Below, piece after piece: positions 7,725-11,976 of a DNA stretch of 11,976 bases. Within the stretch, counting starts at the first letter, position 1. Each line of letters starts with the position of its first letter. The position numbers were made by a program, and so were the translations under genes. Source of the DNA: CAZEQK01 sp964514395 (GTDB lineage Bacteria > Bacillota > Bacilli > Tepidibacillales > Tepidibacillaceae); contig CAZEQK010000064.1 of assembly GCA_964514395.1 (NCBI GenBank), positions 1 to 11,976 of the forward strand, written 5' to 3'. Under the pieces are notes generated by a model. The model ran no database searches and was not told where the DNA came from. It was given only the letters and a program-made list of their open reading frames with translations.

Positions 7725-10700
7725 ATGAAAAATTTTAAATTAATATCCTTTGTTTTTTTATTAATATTCCTGGTCTTTTTTCAACATGTTTCGTTTGCTC
7801 TTAAGTCAATAACTGATAGAGTAGGCAATGTTAATAACTATAATCCATCTGTAGATCTGATGTTAAATAAACAAAAACTAATAGACCTTGTGATAGATTT
7901 AGGACCTACTAGCTACTCAAAAGCTACAATTACAAGTAAAGTGAATAGTTTGGTTATACCAATTTTAAATAAGGACGATGTAGATTCAAATATTCAAGTA
8001 AGGTTATTAAGCTCAAACTCGATTGATACATCCCTTTCAAACATCACCTGGAGAGATAAGGCAGAGAAGTATTATGCTGTTTTAACTAATCCAAGCATTA
8101 CAGAATTTAATAATCAAACGACTTACTTATCTATTCAAAATAAACTTACGGTGAAAGATATATCTTTTATTGGCTTAGGAACAAGTAACAATAAATCTCA
8201 ATTTGAAGATTTAATTAGTAAGAATAGTGGGAATGGAATCTATTATAACAACACAAATATAGATGCAGTCTTGCAAGCACTTGCTAACTATTTAACAAAT
8301 AATACGACCATTAACTTAAATATCGGGGTAAGTGACACAAAATATCGAGATTTTAATATGCTCCAAAGTAAAATTAATTCAATCGTGATTCCAAAACTAG
8401 CAGCTAATAATATTAATGCTAACATTAATTTGAAGGATTTCTTTATTAGACAAAAGATTAAAAAAATCAAATATCCTTTCATACTAACCTATGAAGGTAA
8501 TCTATATCAGTTTAGTAACATTAGCCCTAAACTATTACTAACCAATATTAAAGATTTTGATTTTAGAAGTAGTTATGCTGATATTTTAGGTATTAATAAT
8601 ACTGGTAACTACTTAGCAGTAACGAATGACGGTCATGTATATGCATGGGGGAATAATACCTATGGACAGTTAGGGATTGGTTCAACAGGAGCTGCGAGAT
8701 CTACACCTACATTAGTACCTGGTATTTCAAATGTTCAACAAGTAAGTGTTGGATTTTATTATTCACTTGCCCTTACTAATGATGGCAAAGTATACGGTTG
8801 GGGGGACAATTCTATATTACAATTAGGGTTAAAGGATAGTCAATTTAACAACCTTACTAATGTATATACTCCTAAACTTATTGATAGTTATTATATTTAT
8901 AATAACAGTACGTGGGTTAAATATCCTCTAACTAATATTGTGAATGTTAAGTCTGTAGGTGATACAAGTTTTGCTATTGATGATAATGGAACATTATATA
9001 CTTGGGGATTTAGTATATACGGATCAGCAGGTCTTGGGCAGGACAACGGTCAAGAGTTTCCTCAAATCACCATGCATAATATTAAAAAAATAACAGGTAT
9101 TGCTAATTATTACAATAGTTATGTTGTTTATTCGGGGTATACAGCGTATTGGAAATATATTGGTTCATCCTTTATAAAAGCAATAGACACCAATGGTAAT
9201 TTGTATGTGTGGGGCGGAAGTTCAATCAACTCACTTACAACACCAAAAATAGTACCAGGAGTAACAAACGTTAAAGACATTGCTAATACTCTAATCTTAA
9301 CAAATGATGGACATGTGTACGAATATAATGGTAGTAATAACAGTCCTAACTTAATTAGCTCGCTGACAAACATTAATTCCGTTGTAGAAACATACGAAAA
9401 CTTTTTTGCGATTAGAACGGATGGAAGTCTTTATGCATGGGGTTCAGGTGATGAAGGTTTATTAGCAGATGGAAATTACAATAATACGATTTATGCTAAC
9501 CTATTTTATACGAGTAGTCCTACACTGGTATCTGGGATTAATAATGTTACACAGTTATCTTCTGATGGAAATGTAGCCATTGCTGTAACTAAAGACAATG
9601 ATTTATATGGATGGGGAACCAATACAAATGATCAGTTAGGTTTATCTACGGATGCTACAGCTATTACCCATGTAACTAAAATTAATGGTATATCTGACAT
9701 TACACAAATATCTAATAGTTACTTTCATACTTTGATGTTAACAAAAGATGGTAATGTTTTTTCATGGGGGAAAAATACCTACGGACAGATAGGGGATGGG
9801 AACAATATTGAGACTAGAACGTTACCAAATTTAGTAAGAACTCTTTCAGATATTCAATATATAGATGCGGGCTATGAAACCAGTTTTGCAATTGATAAAA
9901 ACGGAAAGCTATATGCTTGGGGATTAAATCATTCAAGTCAATTAGGATTGCCCGACACTTTTTTTAGCGTATATAATGTACCAACTCTAGTAACTGCGAT
10001 ACCTAATGCAAAACAAGTAGATAGCGATTATAAATCAACATTTGTTGTAACAAATAGCGGAAATGTGTATGCATTTGGCAATAATTATAGTAGTTATTCT
10101 AGTACCCATTGTATTCTTGGTTTAGGAGTTAATTCATCCACAGTATTAACACCAACACTTATCCCTGGTTTGTCTGATATTAATAAAGTAGCTACCAATG
10201 GATTTACTACTTTTGCAATTTCAAATACAGGGGATTTGTATGGATGGGGTACTAACAACGAAGGTCAACTTGGGGATGGAACATATATATCCAAAAATAA
10301 ACCTATCCTAATCATGCATAATGTTGAAGATATTAAATTGGGATATTCACATGCTATTGCTCTCACAATAAATGGTGATGTGTATAGATGGGGAAAAAAT
10401 GATTTAGGTCAACTTGGGGATGGAACGAGTATATCAAAAAACACACCCATTAAAATATCGAGTGCTATTCTAAATAATATCACAACCTATAATGTTAAGT
10501 TTTCAAAAATCATGGCAAGTAGTAATAGTAGTGGAGCTGTAGATGTAAACGGAAACTTATATCAATGGGGAAAGAGTCTATCAAATAACTATGATTCATA
10601 CGGTACTAAATATGTACATTCGAATCCTTGGTTTGTAAATCCTAAATTGGTCACATTTGGTGACCTAGCAGCATTCCTTGTTGACAGTAGCGGTAATTTA

Positions 10701-11976
10701 TACGATTGGGGCGTTCAACAATATGGACAATTAGGTGATGGGGGGAGTTCAGGGGTTACAAGCCCTATATATTCTCCTCAAATAATAATTCCTAAAAATA
10801 AAATGAATTTCAGAAACAATGTATCTCATGGACATTTAGGCACTATGGATGTGTGGACACCAAATTTGCCTTGGAACGTAGATACTAACAATTTCTTTGC
10901 TGATCTCCAAGATACTACCTATACAGAGTTAAATAATACAACAAAGAAAACTGCAATTGTAAATGTTTTAAAAAATAACAGTGTCAAATATATTGGACTT
11001 GGCACTACTATTAACCAGTCTCAAATTCAATCTCTTATTACAAGTAATGATAATAACGGAGCTTTTTATAACAATAGCAATCTTGATACATCTCTTTCTA
11101 ACCTTGCAGATTATGTTGTGAAGAATGTGAAGCATAGATCATCTATTCTGAAAAACTATGTAGTGCTAGGTGATAATGTAATTTACAATGTCTTATATGA
11201 TGACAAAGAAAAAGACCCCATCAATCAGGAATTATGGGAATACACCCATGTAAATCCAAACTACTTTGAGAACAGCTTAGGAACGGACCCTAATAATGGT
11301 AAATGGATTTCTTCCCCTTATAATACCTTTAACTATGTTGGGGAATACACAGTGAAATATAAGGCACAGGATAATCCAATAAATAATTCAAATTTTAATA
11401 CCTATAAAAAATGGAGTCAGGATTCGCTTACTACGCTTAAGTTATATGTACACAGAAAACCAATTGCACAATTCACAGCAGTTCCATATACTGAAGGACT
11501 TAGTATAGTTGAAACTAGTTATGACTTAGATCATTTATCCCAAGCAAATAAGGGAATTATCGATAAGCGTTGGAAATGGAAATATGTTGGTGATGCAAAT
11601 TGGACCAATGGTTTCCCTAGCTATATCGAACCATACACGAGGTATGATATCTCCTTACAAGTAAAGGATGAAGAAGGAGCTTGGAGTGATGAAGTAATTC
11701 AAGAAGTAGATACAGGATTAATAACCAATGCTCCTATGAACGTATCAGTACAATTAACACCTGCTTATCCTAATACAATAGCAGCTGGAGGGACACTATA
11801 TGTGAAGGCAACTATAGATTATCCATTAGACATGTCTATCGTTACGGCAAACATTCAAGGTGGATCAAGCTTAAACCTAGTTAAAACACAAACGGAAGGT
11901 ATTACAACGATATGGGAAGGGGATTATACCATTCCATCTAATTTTGCAAGTAAAGATTATTATAACTTTTACGTTA
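7725..11976 (+). CDS. Giant secreted protein with vWA-like domains, 14 RCC1 repeats and a PKD-like region (3' end beyond window)
   Basis: The frame is open for 1417 codons from ATG 7725 and runs off the window, so the C-terminus is missing. The signal peptide is MKNFK plus a hydrophobic core, with likely cleavage SFA/LK near residue 25. Residues about 50-190 resemble a von Willebrand A-like fold: strand LIDLVIDLG (52-60), SKVNSLVIP (71-79), FIGLG (148-152) and GIYYNNTNID. No complete DxSxS metal site is seen. A second copy begins at about 196 (SKINSIVIP, 215-223). It is interrupted by 14 RCC1-type blades (about 280-1015) and resumes at about 1036-1132 with YIGLG (1089-1093) and GAFYNNSNLD. 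A beta-rich region then leads to a PKD-like segment (from KPIAQF at 1245, with SYDLDH and VKDEEGAWS). Bacterial RCC1 propellers usually mediate binding. A surface adhesin or binding role is inferred. It starts 46 bases after S2. Confidence 0.92.
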   Translation, partial: MKNFKLISFVFLLIFLVFFQHVSFALKSITDRVGNVNNYNPSVDLMLNKQKLIDLVIDLGPTSYSKATITSKVNSLVIPILNKDDVDSNIQVRLLSSNSIDTSLSNITWRDKAEKYYAVLTNPSITEFNNQTTYLSIQNKLTVKDISFIGLGTSNNKSQFEDLISKNSGNGIYYNNTNIDAVLQALANYLTNNTTINLNIGVSDTKYRDFNMLQSKINSIVIPKLAANNINANINLKDFFIRQKIKKIKYPFILTYEGNLYQFSNISPKLLLTNIKDFDFRSSYADILGINNTGNYLAVTNDGHVYAWGNNTYGQLGIGSTGAARSTPTLVPGISNVQQVSVGFYYSLALTNDGKVYGWGDNSILQLGLKDSQFNNLTNVYTPKLIDSYYIYNNSTWVKYPLTNIVNVKSVGDTSFAIDDNGTLYTWGFSIYGSAGLGQDNGQEFPQITMHNIKKITGIANYYNSYVVYSGYTAYWKYIGSSFIKAIDTNGNLYVWGGSSINSLTTPKIVPGVTNVKDIANTLILTNDGHVYEYNGSNNSPNLISSLTNINSVVETYENFFAIRTDGSLYAWGSGDEGLLADGNYNNTIYANLFYTSSPTLVSGINNVTQLSSDGNVAIAVTKDNDLYGWGTNTNDQLGLSTDATAITHVTKINGISDITQISNSYFHTLMLTKDGNVFSWGKNTYGQIGDGNNIETRTLPNLVRTLSDIQYIDAGYETSFAIDKNGKLYAWGLNHSSQLGLPDTFFSVYNVPTLVTAIPNAKQVDSDYKSTFVVTNSGNVYAFGNNYSSYSSTHCILGLGVNSSTVLTPTLIPGLSDINKVATNGFTTFAISNTGDLYGWGTNNEGQLGDGTYISKNKPILIMHNVEDIKLGYSHAIALTINGDVYRWGKNDLGQLGDGTSISKNTPIKISSAILNNITTYNVKFSKIMASSNSSGAVDVNGNLYQWGKSLSNNYDSYGTKYVHSNPWFVNPKLVTFGDLAAFLVDSSGNLYDWGVQQYGQLGDGGSSGVTSPIYSPQIIIPKNKMNFRNNVSHGHLGTMDVWTPNLPWNVDTNNFFADLQDTTYTELNNTTKKTAIVNVLKNNSVKYIGLGTTINQSQIQSLITSNDNNGAFYNNSNLDTSLSNLADYVVKNVKHRSSILKNYVVLGDNVIYNVLYDDKEKDPINQELWEYTHVNPNYFENSLGTDPNNGKWISSPYNTFNYVGEYTVKYKAQDNPINNSNFNTYKKWSQDSLTTLKLYVHRKPIAQFTAVPYTEGLSIVETSYDLDHLSQANKGIIDKRWKWKYVGDANWTNGFPSYIEPYTRYDISLQVKDEEGAWSDEVIQEVDTGLITNAPMNVSVQLTPAYPNTIAAGGTLYVKATIDYPLDMSIVTANIQGGSSLNLVKTQTEGITTIWEGDYTIPSNFASKDYYNFYV
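8631..10760 (+). repeat. Fourteen tandem RCC1-type repeats (protein-level)
   Basis: The blade signature (xLY/xVY-x-W-G, often followed by N-x-x-G-Q-L-G) occurs with its Trp at residues 308, 359, 427, 496, 572, 630, 681, 732, 841, 889, 948 and 995. Two degenerate blades have Tyr 534 and Phe 784 in that place. Spacing is mostly 47-59 residues, as in RCC1 propellers. A weak half-motif (GNLYQFS, about residue 258) precedes the first blade. Confidence 0.88.

Noticed and set aside
9128..9373. Open frames on the minus strand (also near 530-790, 2075-2347, 6308-6493 and 8288-8482)
   Set aside because: Each lies wholly inside a well-supported + strand gene and has no ribosome site or recognisable domain, so they are shadows.

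Overview
The window is AT-rich and every gene reads on the + strand. Strong GGAGG-type ribosome sites, TTG and GTG starts and Gram-positive signal peptides point to a Bacillota genome, most likely Bacillales. The species cannot be told from the sequence. All genes look like secreted or surface proteins, and no replication, metabolic, transposase or RNA gene is visible, so this is probably an accessory surface-protein locus.

Layout: (1) 3-446, the C-terminal end of a protein cut by the window edge. (2) 485-1576, S0, a short secreted protein. (3) 1694-2833, stalk1, a secreted protein with a copper-amine-oxidase-N-terminal ('stalk') domain. (4) 2882-3958, S1, a paralogue of S0. (5) 4076-5215, stalk2. 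(6) 5264-7678, S2, the full-length 804-residue member of the S family with a PKD domain. (7) 7725 to beyond the window end, a giant secreted protein (more than 1417 residues) with 14 RCC1-type repeats. Gaps between genes are 38-117 bases, with no clear internal promoter, so one long transcript is plausible. A hairpin at 7677-7707 may separate or attenuate the last gene.

The first six genes are an alternating series of (stalk-type, S-type) pairs repeated three times. Copies lie exactly 2382 bases apart and form a mosaic. Two blocks (788 and 534 bases) are identical by eye between copies. They flank a clearly diverged cassette that encodes most of the stalk protein's C-terminal domain. S1 looks like a crossover product: its 5' half matches S2 and its 3' half matches S0. 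S0 and S1 both stop early, and each is followed by an out-of-frame remnant of a PKD domain.

The RCC1 protein has the most unusual architecture. A von Willebrand A-like domain is followed by the first part of a second copy of that domain. Fourteen RCC1 blades (two times seven) come next, then the rest of the second copy, then a PKD-like region. The double propeller therefore appears to be inserted inside a domain. How the stalk, S and RCC1 proteins cooperate is not known from sequence. Adjacency and shared export suggest a common surface structure, which is inference.
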